NCBI GenBank assembly: GCA_021844725.1
Contig: JAKBSX010000075.1
Location: 1-8,718, forward strand
Source of the DNA: Actinomycetes bacterium
GTDB taxonomy: Bacteria; Actinomycetota; Acidimicrobiia; Acidimicrobiales; Acidimicrobiaceae
Reading direction: 5' to 3'
Length of the DNA stretch: 8,718 bases
Positions 1 through 6,994 of the stretch are shown piece after piece. Every line of letters begins with the position of its first letter. Position 1 is the stretch's first letter. A program made the translations under genes and the position numbers. Below the pieces are notes generated by a model. That model saw nothing but the letters and a program-made list of their open reading frames with translations. It searched no databases and was not told the DNA's origin.

Positions 1-44
1 GAAGTACCATCAAAATTAGTTCGAGATATCACTTTCCATTTTTT

Positions 45-1283
45 TTATCTTAATTGACTTTTCCAAAAATCAGGCACTTTAGAAGAATACACAATGCTTC
101 TCGCTCCAAGAAATTCTGCAAGGTTTTCAATTGCACGTGCAACATCCTTTCCTGCATCTTTAGTTCTTGGGGCGAAACTTTCAGCATAAACTGCATTTAT
201 GGTGAGTATTCCTTTCTTCCTATCCATTAGTGGATCAATTCTTCCGATCAATTTGTCGCCATGCAGTATCGGAAGGACATAGTACCCATATTTTCTCAAG
301 TTTTTTGGGACATAAATTTCAAAACTCATTTCAAAATCAAAAAGGGCCCTCGTTCTCTCTCGATCAATTATCAGATTGTCAAATGGAGAAAGAAGTGTCG
401 TCCTAGGATCAAAATCGTCTTTGCTCACACGATCTAGAATTTTCAGGTCTTTTGAGTGGATGTAAGATTTCTTACCATTGTTTGTATGTTCAACCTGTAT
501 CTCTGAAATAATTCCTTCGGACTCTAAATCACTCAGAACTTTAATCGGATTGCTGTACCGGCCAGAGGAAAAATGAGACATGATCTGCTTTTGAGTTGCA
601 ATGCCAAGCGCTCGTAACGACTTGATCATTGCAAGTCTATCTACCTCGTAATCTGAGATCTTTTCCTTTGGGGCCCATTTTGGGAGGCAACGCTCGGAGA
701 TATCCCATAATTTTTGTCCACCAGAGCGTCCAGCGACCATTACTCGACCCTGTGCGAGCAGAAAATCTAGCATCCGACTGACATTTCTTTCATTAGTCCA
801 ACCACTAGATTTCCACGGTCTCTTTGATTTGTCTTCTATATCCTTAGAAAGAAGAGGACCCTTCTCACGCAGTTCACGCAAAATATACGAACATAATGTT
901 TCATTTTTCTTCATCCACTTTTTAATAAAAACATGCCAAGATTTGGGAATGCCATGCCCAGTGAGATAAGCACGCATCCGAGCGCTATGAATTGGATAGT
1001 CTTCTGTCAATACAATCGATGCGGCATGGCCAAAATATTCGAAGAGTTTCCGCTCCTTCCACAAAAGAAGATCTAAATCATCAAGGTTGTATTTTCCAAG
1101 ACGACTCCAAAGAACAATGCGATGGCTCGGCGCGACTGCGCTAATAGGGTCTATCTGAAGATAAGCTAACTCGCGAATGACATTGTAGATATGCCTGCGC
1201 TTTGGATTAGTAGGAAGAGAGCCGGCTAGGTGTTGTTTAATTATTGCTAAGCGCTTTTCGTCCTGACGCGAGGCCCTCAACAT
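45..1283 (-). CDS. YcaQ/AlkZ-family (HTH_42) DNA glycosylase-like protein
   Basis: This 412-residue protein belongs to the winged-helix YcaQ/AlkZ family, whose studied members excise bulky or crosslinked alkylated bases from DNA in the cytoplasm. The N-terminal part has the catalytic-type motif Q43-I-D45 in 'LAYLQIDPISAV', followed by 'HRIVLWSRLGKY' (54-65) and 'RKLFEYFGHAAS' (78-89). The C-terminal part has 'LLSPFDNLIIDR' (297-308), 'EIYVPKNLRKYGYYVLPIL' (322-340) and 'GRID' (347-350), all typical of the family, and the length is normal. The Q-x-D form matches the E. coli YcaQ-like branch rather than the Q-x-Q antibiotic-resistance (AlkZ) branch. The ATG start is firm because an in-frame stop lies one codon upstream. 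The gene stands alone, divergent from the next gene, with only a weak TATA-like AAATTAA (1319-1326). The family assignment is strong; the substrate is inferred. Confidence 0.9.
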   Translation of the reverse strand: MLRASRQDEKRLAIIKQHLAGSLPTNPKRRHIYNVIRELAYLQIDPISAVAPSHRIVLWSRLGKYNLDDLDLLLWKERKLFEYFGHAASIVLTEDYPIHSARMRAYLTGHGIPKSWHVFIKKWMKKNETLCSYILRELREKGPLLSKDIEDKSKRPWKSSGWTNERNVSRMLDFLLAQGRVMVAGRSGGQKLWDISERCLPKWAPKEKISDYEVDRLAMIKSLRALGIATQKQIMSHFSSGRYSNPIKVLSDLESEGIISEIQVEHTNNGKKSYIHSKDLKILDRVSKDDFDPRTTLLSPFDNLIIDRERTRALFDFEMSFEIYVPKNLRKYGYYVLPILHGDKLIGRIDPLMDRKKGILTINAVYAESFAPRTKDAGKDVARAIENLAEFLGARSIVYSSKVPDFWKSQLR

Positions 1284-1458
1284 CGTTTATTTCAAAGAAA
1301 GAACGCGTTAATTGAAGGTTAATTTGCTTTCCTTTGATCCATTGCGTTTCATTCACTCGCGCAATAAAAATTGGAATAGACTATAGATTTTGAATACATA
1401 TCGAGGTTGAGGTAATTTGGATACATCATGTTTCTAAAGGAACACAAAAACTAACTAG

Positions 1459-1650
1459 ATGAATTTCATGCATAGCGAGATGTATTCAGAAGAGAGAAGA
1501 CGCGGTGATCCACGCCCTTTACAGGCCTTGAGGTGGGTCTTCACTAACCCAGACAAAATTGTAGCTTTTGGTTTTGGATTGGTTGCATTTGGAGTAACTC
1601 TGATGTTCTTGGAATCGCGAAAGGAAAAGCAAACAATTCAAGACAACTAA
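1459..1650 (+). CDS. Small single-helix membrane protein, unknown function
   Basis: This 63-residue protein is not one I recognise. The first 33 residues are hydrophilic and charged, with a basic patch 'ERRRGDPRP' (12-20) and then 'LRWVFTNPDK' (24-33). One hydrophobic helix follows (about 34-52, glycine- and phenylalanine-rich), and a charged tail 'ESRKEKQTIQDN' ends the protein. It therefore looks like a small membrane protein with both ends polar. Residues 1, 4 and 8 are all Met, so the start could be at 1459, 1468 or 1480; I chose the first. No strong Shine-Dalgarno sequence is present; an AAAGGA lies about 17 bases upstream, inside a possible 8-codon leader ORF (1428-1454). It probably has its own promoter, because the upstream gene diverges. 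The coding call rests on the clean membrane-segment architecture. Confidence 0.6.
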   Translation: MNFMHSEMYSEERRRGDPRPLQALRWVFTNPDKIVAFGFGLVAFGVTLMFLESRKEKQTIQDN

Positions 1651-1787
1651 ATTCCACCGAGAGAATGACTAAAGTAAACTCTATCTTCCCATTTTTCGCC
1701 TTTCGGAATGGCTATCAAATTTTTTAGACATGTGATTATTGTCAGAGATAGATCTCTGTCAAAGAATCACCGCTTTTATGAGCAACG

Positions 1788-1798
1788 CATTAAAAATG
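1788..1798 (+). promoter_or_regulatory. TATA-like box for the acetyltransferase gene
   Basis: The A/T-rich CATTAAAAATG lies about 40 bases before the TTG start at 1832. An archaeal TATA box there would put transcription start near 1819 and give a leader of about a dozen bases. No experimental support is available. Confidence 0.35.
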
Positions 1799-1831
1799 CC
1801 CTAGGAACAAGGTCAATTTCGAAAGCATGCA

Positions 1832-2251
1832 TTGTCTCGGCACAACAAGATACAAGATGAAGTCGACATAATCTTTGAGCGACCCAAAAATATTTCTGAT
1901 CTAATCAAGATTCAGGCTATCGCCTCTTGGTGCAGAGAAAGGAATGAAGAAGAATTAGGGACTTCAATTTCCAATTCCGATCTCTTTGTAAGTGCTTACT
2001 ACGAAGGAAAATTAGTGGGAAGCGCAATGGTTCTTACCGATTACATGTATTATGCAGTTGTGTTCGACGTGATAGTGGATGAGAGGTTTCACTCAAAAGG
2101 AATTGGAACAAAGATCATGCGAGCTCTCCAGACCCACCCAAGCTTGCAAAAAGTGAAAAGAATGTATCTCTTCACTCGCGATAAACAAAAGTTCTACGAG
2201 AAACTCGGCTGGCAAATATATCCTGGAAATGCGCTCTACCTAGAGCGATAA
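1832..2251 (+). CDS. GNAT-family N-acetyltransferase
   Basis: This 139-residue protein of normal GNAT length transfers an acetyl group from acetyl-CoA to an amine; the substrate cannot be told from sequence. The central strand 'VVFDVIVDERF' (76-86) leads into the acetyl-CoA pyrophosphate loop 'HSKGIGTKIMRAL' (87-99). This is the Q/R-x-x-G-x-G motif with His87 in the first place. The C-terminal 'YLFTRDKQKFYEKLGWQIY' (112-130) is the usual motif B region, with the Phe-Tyr-Glu-Lys-Leu-Gly signature. The start is TTG: an in-frame TAG lies at 1802-1804 and no ATG or GTG comes near the N terminus, while the beta-1 strand begins near residue 11. The gene faces the SDR remnant tail to tail. Family assignment is confident, the exact start less so. 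Confidence 0.85.
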   Translation: MSRHNKIQDEVDIIFERPKNISDLIKIQAIASWCRERNEEELGTSISNSDLFVSAYYEGKLVGSAMVLTDYMYYAVVFDVIVDERFHSKGIGTKIMRALQTHPSLQKVKRMYLFTRDKQKFYEKLGWQIYPGNALYLER

Positions 2252-2255
2252 GATC

Positions 2256-2273
2256 GGAGCATTTTAACGCTCC
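2256..2273. terminator. Small hairpin between convergent genes
   Basis: GGAGC (2256-2260) and GCTCC (2269-2273) form a five-base-pair stem with an eight-base A/T-rich loop. It sits exactly in the 21-base gap between the acetyltransferase stop and the SDR-remnant stop, so it could end transcription from both sides. No long T-run follows, which keeps confidence low. Confidence 0.35.
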
Positions 2274-2542
2274 TACTTTACCCTAACATCTATCTTTGAA
2301 GATAGAGATTCTCCCCATTGGGCAAACAAACCACCATCGATCAAGAATGCTCCTCCTGTTATGAATGACGATTCATTTGAAGCGAAGAAAACCACCAGTG
2401 CTGCCACCTCTTCGGGTTTTCCAATCCGACCCATCGGATAGATGAGATCATAGGCTTTCCTCATCTCTTTTGCTTTACCGCTTCTTTCGAATTCTCTTGC
2501 CTGCATACTAGTATTGATTGAACCAGGGATGGAGGATATCAG
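2273..2542 (-). pseudogene. C-terminal remnant of a short-chain dehydrogenase/reductase (SDR)
   Basis: Only the last third of an SDR survives; the full family is about 250 residues and uses NAD(P)(H). The ATG-initiated piece at 2273-2506 has 77 residues and contains '[20 protein letters not shown]' and '[12 protein letters not shown]', the classical C-terminal SDR signature. Reading the same frame further upstream adds '[11 protein letters not shown]', the family's 'N-x-I-x-PG-x-I-x-T' segment that lies just before the substrate loop. The similarity therefore crosses the apparent start and is broken by a TAA at 2543-2545. The Rossmann motif TGxxxGxG and the catalytic Ser-Tyr-Lys region are absent, and nothing in the next 300 bases of any minus-strand frame resembles them. 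It cannot be an active dehydrogenase; it is a truncated relic. Confidence 0.85.
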
Positions 2543-2893
2543 TTAAGACTGACCTGAGTTCGGTTGATTCCAATGTTAGATCTCTGACTTTAACGGTAGT
2601 GAAGTTTGAATCGATTCGTTATCCAAGCTCTATCGGAGCTTTCATCCCATCTCTACCTGATGAGAAGCAGAGCATTGCACCGATCAAAAGTAGAACTCCT
2701 GAACTCGGCATGAATGCTGACGAACTTGTCAAACAAAGAGTGTTGCCAAAATACCATTCAAACACATATGCAGAGCTACGGGCATGTAATTATATACGAT
2801 TTTTTGAGGAATTCCAGCATGTCGACAATATTTTGAAAAGTCGGCTACAGCCAATGTAGTGACTCACACGAATAATGAAACCCGGATTTCAGA
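2543..2893. other. Gene-poor stretch after the SDR break, one orphan ORF
   Basis: This stretch of about 350 bases has no gene I can recognise. A plus-strand frame is open from a TTG at 2518 to a stop at 2857-2859 (113 residues). It overlaps the SDR remnant, lacks a ribosome site, shows no membrane segment or family motif, and is rich in Ser and Leu without domain-like patterning. On the minus strand, short open pieces such as 'VLLLIGAMLCFSSGRDG' and '[20 protein letters not shown]' are interrupted by stops. The region may be decayed sequence that replaced the front of the SDR gene. Confidence 0.3.
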
Positions 2894-2903
2894 TTTGTAT
2901 ATA
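2894..2903 (+). promoter_or_regulatory. TATA-like box for the DUF929-VKOR cassette
   Basis: TTTGTATATA lies about 60 bases before the ATG at 2961. Transcription would begin near 2925-2930 and give a leader of roughly 35 bases that contains an AAAGGTAG (2938-2945) rather far from the start codon. It is the best TATA-like match in this gap. Confidence 0.45.
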
Positions 2904-2960
2904 CGCTCAAAATAAAGTCATTATGAAGAAGAAAGAAAAAAGGTAGATCGTAAATAGAAA

Positions 2961-3962
2961 ATGCCAAAGTGCAGCATTTGTGATAAGAAGTTTGACACGC
3001 TATCTGCTCTAAGGGAGCACCATAGAGCAGTTCATCCAAAACAAAAGTTTATTGCGCCAAAATCAACACTATCGCGAAATCTCATCGTAGGTTTAATCAT
3101 AGTGATTATTGTGATCGGATCGCTAGTCGGCTATCTCATTTATGTGCAATCACAACAGAAACCGATCCCTGTTCAAACAGGATTGCTCAATCAGAACATA
3201 TCAACTGCATTGTACGATAATCTCACAACCGTAAGCTCATCCACACTGACGACAGTGGGAACCGGAGGAGTTAGCGCCAATACAATAACTCCAATAAGTG
3301 GATCCCCTCTCACAAACCAGGGCAAGCCCGAGATCTTGTACATAGGGGCAGAGTATTGTCCTTATTGCGCTGCAGAGAGGTGGAGCATGATTGTGGCACT
3401 TTCAAAATTTGGAAACTTTACAGGGATCCAGTATATGCAATCTTCTTCTACTGATACTTTCCCAAATACTGCGACATTCAGCTTTCTAGGGGCAAATTAT
3501 ACTAGCCAATACATCAGTTTCGTATCTGTTGAACAGCTAGATAGAAACCATAACCCACTTCAAACTGTGAGCCCATCTCAGCAGGCGCTGTGGTCGCAAT
3601 ATGATTCTAGCGGGTCAATTCCATTCATAGATATTGGAAACCAATACTCGATAGTGGGTTCTCAATACGAACCTAGCACTCTTGCTAATCTCAATTGGAC
3701 ACAGATAGGATCTCAGCTCAACAATCCTAACAGTGCTGTCGGAAAAGCAATTGACGGATCTGCGAACTATTTGATAACAATGATATGCAAACTAGACGGG
3801 CGCCTTCCTAGCAGTGTTTGCGGTCAATCCTATGCTACACTCAATGTGGATTTCAACACGACCGCAGGGGCAGCTGCAAACTCTCTAGCTAATTTGGCTT
3901 CTTTTCCATCTGTTCAGAGTGTTTCATACAATGAAATGAAACTGCGACCACTTTCAGCTTGA
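2961..3962 (+). CDS. Membrane-anchored DUF929 thioredoxin-like protein with N-terminal C2H2 zinc finger
   Basis: This 333-residue protein has three parts. Residues 4-25 form a C2H2 zinc finger (C4, C7, H20, H25 in C-x2-C-x12-H-x4-H). After a basic stretch comes one membrane helix (about 41-62). The rest is a DUF929 domain, an archaeal thioredoxin-like family. Its active-site motif is C133-P-Y-C136 in '[15 protein letters not shown]', the probable cis-proline loop is at P221 ('GSIPFIDIG'), and a second cysteine pair is C276 and C287. The basic residues before the helix predict a cytoplasmic zinc finger and an external redox domain with N-glycosylation sequons. The VKOR-family gene follows 50 bases later on the same strand, which suggests that this protein passes disulfides to secreted proteins and is reoxidised by its neighbour. 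The redox role is inferred from family and context; the zinc-finger partner is unknown. Confidence 0.88.
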   Translation: MPKCSICDKKFDTLSALREHHRAVHPKQKFIAPKSTLSRNLIVGLIIVIIVIGSLVGYLIYVQSQQKPIPVQTGLLNQNISTALYDNLTTVSSSTLTTVGTGGVSANTITPISGSPLTNQGKPEILYIGAEYCPYCAAERWSMIVALSKFGNFTGIQYMQSSSTDTFPNTATFSFLGANYTSQYISFVSVEQLDRNHNPLQTVSPSQQALWSQYDSSGSIPFIDIGNQYSIVGSQYEPSTLANLNWTQIGSQLNNPNSAVGKAIDGSANYLITMICKLDGRLPSSVCGQSYATLNVDFNTTAGAAANSLANLASFPSVQSVSYNEMKLRPLSA

Positions 3963-4012
3963 GCGAAAAACACAAGAAAGTGTAAATCAAGATTGGAGCA
4001 AGTGGGGATTTC

Positions 4013-4471
4013 TTGAAAGAGAGTTTGAGATCTTCACAAGTGAGAGGTCGAATGTCTTCGACTGCGATAGCATTCATCTCACTTTCTGCTGTAGGAATAG
4101 CAGATGCGATTTATCATTCAGTTGAAGAAATTACTCAATCATTTAATTCCTGCAACATAAACTCGCAAGTTTCTTGCGGCTCTGTATTCGAGAGTGGGCA
4201 TACATCGTTATTTGGTGTTCCATTCTATGTACTTGGGCTGATCTGGTTTCCACTGGCGCTGGTACTAGGAATATTGACGCTGGAACATGCGGGGAACAGG
4301 TCAATGCTTAACGGTTACATCCTTTTCCCTTTCTTGATGATAGGCAATTTATTCACAATCTACCTTTGGTATATCGAGCTAGGAGTTATAGGCGCAATCT
4401 GCCCAGTATGCGTTAGTCTTTACGCCATAAACTACGCAATGACTGGGGTAGCTATTAAGTCACTGCTCTAA
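4013..4471 (+). CDS. Vitamin K epoxide reductase (VKOR) family membrane protein
   Basis: This 152-residue protein has the VKOR-family layout of four or five membrane helices. Prokaryotic members oxidise DsbA/thioredoxin-like proteins outside the membrane and pass the electrons to a quinone. The loop cysteines are C47 and C55 ('CNINSQVSCGSVFES'), followed by the conserved 'SLFGVPFYVLGL' (65-76) and the membrane active site C130-P-V-C133. Numbering uses the TTG at 4013, which is preceded by AGTGGGGATT. The ATG at 4052 (residue 14), preceded by GAGAGGT, is an equally good start and removes only a basic N-terminal extension. The protein lacks the fused thioredoxin domain seen in some bacterial VKOR homologues; the DUF929 protein encoded just upstream can supply that part. 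The two genes probably form an operon. Confidence 0.9.
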   Translation: MKESLRSSQVRGRMSSTAIAFISLSAVGIADAIYHSVEEITQSFNSCNINSQVSCGSVFESGHTSLFGVPFYVLGLIWFPLALVLGILTLEHAGNRSMLNGYILFPFLMIGNLFTIYLWYIELGVIGAICPVCVSLYAINYAMTGVAIKSLL

Positions 4472-4485
4472 GATCCTAGGATTGG

Positions 4486-4498
4486 CTTTTTCCTATTT
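4486..4498 (+). terminator. T-rich terminator after the VKOR gene
   Basis: The pyrimidine-rich stretch GCTTTTTCCTATT begins 15 bases after the VKOR stop codon. Archaeal RNA polymerase commonly stops at such T-tracts without a hairpin, so this probably ends the DUF929-VKOR transcript. Confidence 0.45.
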
Positions 4499-4544
4499 CA
4501 TATGTGAAAAGATCATAACCAGATAAGAGCAAACTATCTCTTTT

Positions 4545-4556
4545 GTTTAAAAATTC
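4545..4556 (+). promoter_or_regulatory. TATA-like box upstream of the oxidoreductase pseudogene
   Basis: GTTTAAAAATTC is centred about 40 bases before the TTG at 4591, the spacing expected for an archaeal promoter with a short leader. It suggests that the decayed gene once had its own promoter and may still be transcribed. Confidence 0.45.
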
Positions 4557-4590
4557 TTAACTAATTGCTGTACTCCCACTCAGGCTTCTC

Positions 4591-5456
4591 TTGAGTGAGA
4601 TCAAAATTGGTTTCATAATTCCGAATGGCAGCTCGAAACAAATTGTGATGCTAGAATCAAAAACTGAAAAAGCCGGATGTATGGATGGAGTATTCTATTA
4701 TGATGATATTTACACTGAGACAACAAGACCGAAATGAGCAGCGCTGCGCGGCCAATCATGGCCGAGATTGCGGTCACCACAAAGAAGATCAAATATAGTT
4801 CACTTCTAACAGCTATTGGAAGACGACGCCCCTAGGAAGTCGCGAGAGAGTCAGTCACTGTAGATCAGCTCTCGGGTGGAGGATTAATTCTTCCAACAGG
4901 TCTTGGATGGGTTGACGATGGTGCCTACACCAAGGCTGGAATGGACTCAGACAGAAAGATACGAGCAGAGCTTCTAGACGAAGGTCTAGAAATAATCGAT
5001 GGTCTATGGAGCGGGAAGCCATTTCGCTACAATGGCAAACATAACCAACTCAAGGCAATGACATTCAAACCAAGACCTGTTCAGAAACCGAGGATTCCAA
5101 TCTGGGCGGTGGGGGCTTCGAAGAGATCAAAATCGATGGCCCGTGTCCTAAAGTACTACGGATTGATTCCTGTCATAAAGAAACCTAATGGATCCATGAT
5201 AAAGTCACCCAAGAGAAGATTCGCGAGATGAAGGAGTTTGGGTTTCAAAACAGGAAGATGTATGGGAATATGAGAAAAGAGTTTGACATCATAATGGATG
5301 GTATGACTCCGAGCATCAAAGAAAAGATAGAGAATTTGTCGCGCCTTTTGCAGAAGCAGGAGCCCACTTGGTGGATGGAGACGATGTGGGGGATCAAAAT
5401 GATATCATAAGGTACTAGAACGAATTTCAGCAGGTCCTCCGGAACTATCTTCTTAA
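4591..5456 (+). pseudogene. Decayed LLM-class (luciferase-like) flavin-dependent oxidoreductase
   Basis: The whole length of a luciferase-like monooxygenase-family gene, about 280 codons, can be traced across broken frames. From a TTG at 4591 one reads 'IKIGFIIPNG', then 'DGVFYYDDIYTE', then a stop at 4735. In another frame from about 4758 comes 'EIAVTTKKIK', then 'LLTAIGRRRP', a TAG at 4833-4835 where family members have Trp, 'EVARESVTVDQLSGG' and 'LILPTGLGWVDDGAYTKAGM'. The piece at 4941-5231 gives 'LLDEGLEIIDGLWSGKPF' and 'KPRPVQKPRIPIWAVGA'. A base is missing near 5205, after which the frame continues as 'TQEKIREMKEF'. Further shifts give 'REFVAPFAEAGA', 'TWWMETMWGIK', and finally 'LERISAGPPELSS' with a TAA at 5454-5456. 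Live relatives use FMN or coenzyme F420. At least five frame changes and one nonsense codon make activity impossible, and the separate short ORFs inside should not be annotated as genes. Confidence 0.9.
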
Positions 5457-5474
5457 AGAGAGTCTCGACTAGTC

Positions 5475-5480
5475 AAAAAA
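5475..5480 (-). terminator. T6 tract after the surface-protein gene
   Basis: Six A's on the plus strand read as T6 on the minus strand, 25 bases after the stop of the 5505-6899 gene. AGAGAGT (5457-5463) and ACTCTCT (5492-5498) flank it as a seven-base inverted repeat. Together they may form the terminator region shared with the oppositely facing pseudogene. Confidence 0.4.
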
Positions 5481-5504
5481 GGAACTCTCCCACTCTCTCG
5501 AACT

Positions 5505-6899
5505 TTAAGTCAGCTTGAATTCAGCGCCTGCATTTACTGGGTTGGAATAGTTTGCAATTACATTACCATCAAGTACCACACTTACCATAAGATTCGATGG
5601 GTTTGAAGAGACATCGACTGTTGCCATGCCATCAGAATTTGCAAGAGCTGTTTCGCTGAATCCTGCCACACCGTTCACAATCAAAGACATTCCGTTCGAT
5701 AGGCCAGATGCGGTGATATGAGAACTTGAATAGGCTGTGATATTGCTGAAAGTGACGCTATCAGTCTCGTTGTTTATTGAAGTTCGAATAGAGAACTCCA
5801 ATACGCCCCCAAAAGATGGGTTCTGTTCAATTGGCATCGTTGAGCTAGAGAACAGCAAAATGTTGTCAACATAGAAATCAACGAAGGTTCTCCTATCAGT
5901 TGCAATAGTCAACTTGTGTTGGGGTGTATATGTAGGAACAATGGTGCTATTTAGTACTTGGTCAACACTTCCTCCGCCGCTAGACGTATACGCACTCATT
6001 TGAAGCGCGTTAGTTGTGCATGAGCTGTCACCACATATCTCTGCGATGCTCACGATATCGTAGTTTCCAGCTACATCAAAGCCTAGAGTTGCTGAATCGT
6101 AAGGATACAGTTCGTATGTGCATCCAGGACCTCCGCTGCCAGTATCTTCCTTACACGACGAAAAATAATTGTAATACGGTATGTACACTTGAGCAGAGAA
6201 TACTGTCGCATTGCTTGGAACGGAAGTAATTGGAGTTGCGAGATTGCGGTCAGCTACTGAAAAAGGGCTGCTAGCTGTTGACATCATTGCTGGAGTATCA
6301 TCTCCGTCGGATCCGACTGGTATGCCCCCCAAGTCTCCGTAAATACTAACATCGTCAAAGGCCTCGTGATCACCCCAAAATTCGTTATGCGGACCACAAT
6401 AACTTGGATCGTTAGGATCGCAAGCAGAAATCAGAGTCAAGCCAGAAGCGTTTGCCGATGCCCAAGCTGCGCCTGGCTCTATATCCCCTTGTAGAACCCA
6501 TGTGTTTCCATTGTCAGTATAATTGATCATTCCACCTTCACCAGGCGAAGCTCCACAACACGGCCCATCATGAGAAAATTGAGTAAGGGACATCGGCGTG
6601 CTCATAGGAGAGTACAACACAGGACCAGAGCCGGAATTGATAAGTTGTAACGAGTAGTTCTTGCTCGTATTAGACGTTACTGTTGAAGTACTGCTTGCAG
6701 GCAATGTTGAAGTTGACGTTGTACTCCGAGTCGGAGAACCACTATTGAGAGTTATGGAAGAGGTACTTGTGGATATTTTCATTGGTGTCGTAGTAGTTGG
6801 GCTAGGTGTACTTTGCAGAAGGAGGAGCGCGACTGAGCTCCCGATTAAAACAAGGATTACACCAGCTAAAATTACAAAAACTATACGTAAGTTAGCCAA
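5505..6899 (-). CDS. Membrane-anchored, cysteine-rich surface protein with ConA/LamG-like core
   Basis: This 464-residue protein begins with a hydrophobic anchor or uncleaved signal (about 5-28). A Ser/Thr-rich stalk follows (31-79), the usual site of O-glycosylation in archaeal surface proteins. The main body (about 80-390) is rich in beta-strand, Gly, Ser and aromatic residues; 'TDRRTFVDFYVDNILLFSS' (334-352) resembles the carbohydrate-binding concanavalin/LamG fold, but I cannot prove this. A small Ig-like C-terminal domain follows (about 392-464). Eight cysteines lie outside the membrane (114, 115, 160, 168, 249, 260, 289, 294), enough for four disulfides, along with nine N-x-S/T sequons. 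The start is TTG, since an in-frame stop lies five codons upstream and no ATG precedes the anchor. It is a likely client of the disulfide cassette at 2961-4471. The ligand is unknown. Confidence 0.8.
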   Translation of the reverse strand: MANLRIVFVILAGVILVLIGSSVALLLLQSTPSPTTTTPMKISTSTSSITLNSGSPTRSTTSTSTLPASSTSTVTSNTSKNYSLQLINSGSGPVLYSPMSTPMSLTQFSHDGPCCGASPGEGGMINYTDNGNTWVLQGDIEPGAAWASANASGLTLISACDPNDPSYCGPHNEFWGDHEAFDDVSIYGDLGGIPVGSDGDDTPAMMSTASSPFSVADRNLATPITSVPSNATVFSAQVYIPYYNYFSSCKEDTGSGGPGCTYELYPYDSATLGFDVAGNYDIVSIAEICGDSSCTTNALQMSAYTSSGGGSVDQVLNSTIVPTYTPQHKLTIATDRRTFVDFYVDNILLFSSSTMPIEQNPSFGGVLEFSIRTSINNETDSVTFSNITAYSSSHITASGLSNGMSLIVNGVAGFSETALANSDGMATVDVSSNPSNLMVSVVLDGNVIANYSNPVNAGAEFKLT

Positions 6900-6942
6900 A
6901 AGAGGAAAAAATCACGACATCTTTCAACTTCCTCGGCCTTCA

Positions 6943-6950
6943 CTTTTAAT
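6943..6950 (-). promoter_or_regulatory. Possible TATA-like box for the surface-protein gene
   Basis: On the minus strand, ATTAAAAG lies about 48 bases before the TTG start at 6899. The distance fits an archaeal promoter with a leader of about 20 bases. The match is only moderate. Confidence 0.3.
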
Positions 6951-6994
6951 TGATGAGGATGATTCGTTCATCGGCATGCAATTATTTTTCGAGT

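Noticed and set aside
1..44. T8 tract at 39-46 as a terminator for a plus-strand gene left of the window
   Set aside because: Plausible, but no coding frame can be supported in the few codons before it, so the gene it would end is unseen.
1708..1860. 50-residue plus-strand frame (ATG 1708) overlapping the acetyltransferase start
   Set aside because: It contains the likely TATA element of the acetyltransferase, overlaps its first codons in another frame, lacks a clear ribosome site and matches nothing I know.
2845..3039. Minus-strand 64-residue frame over the start of the DUF929 gene
   Set aside because: It covers the promoter and zinc-finger codons of a well-supported gene and has no coding features of its own.
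3889..4077. Minus-strand 62-residue frame across the DUF929-VKOR junction
   Set aside because: It overlaps two real genes and their spacer; no motif is visible.
4473..4482. Perfect ten-base palindrome ATCCTAGGAT after the VKOR stop
   Set aside because: Too short for a stable hairpin once a loop is allowed, and a single copy gives no evidence for an operator.
4941..5410. Two adjacent short genes (4941-5231 and 5228-5410)
   Set aside because: Both are consecutive pieces of one decayed luciferase-like oxidoreductase, separated by a missing base near 5205.
6014..6229. Plus-strand 71-residue frame with several cysteines
   Set aside because: It lies wholly inside the minus-strand surface-protein gene and shows no family motif; the cysteines are antisense products.
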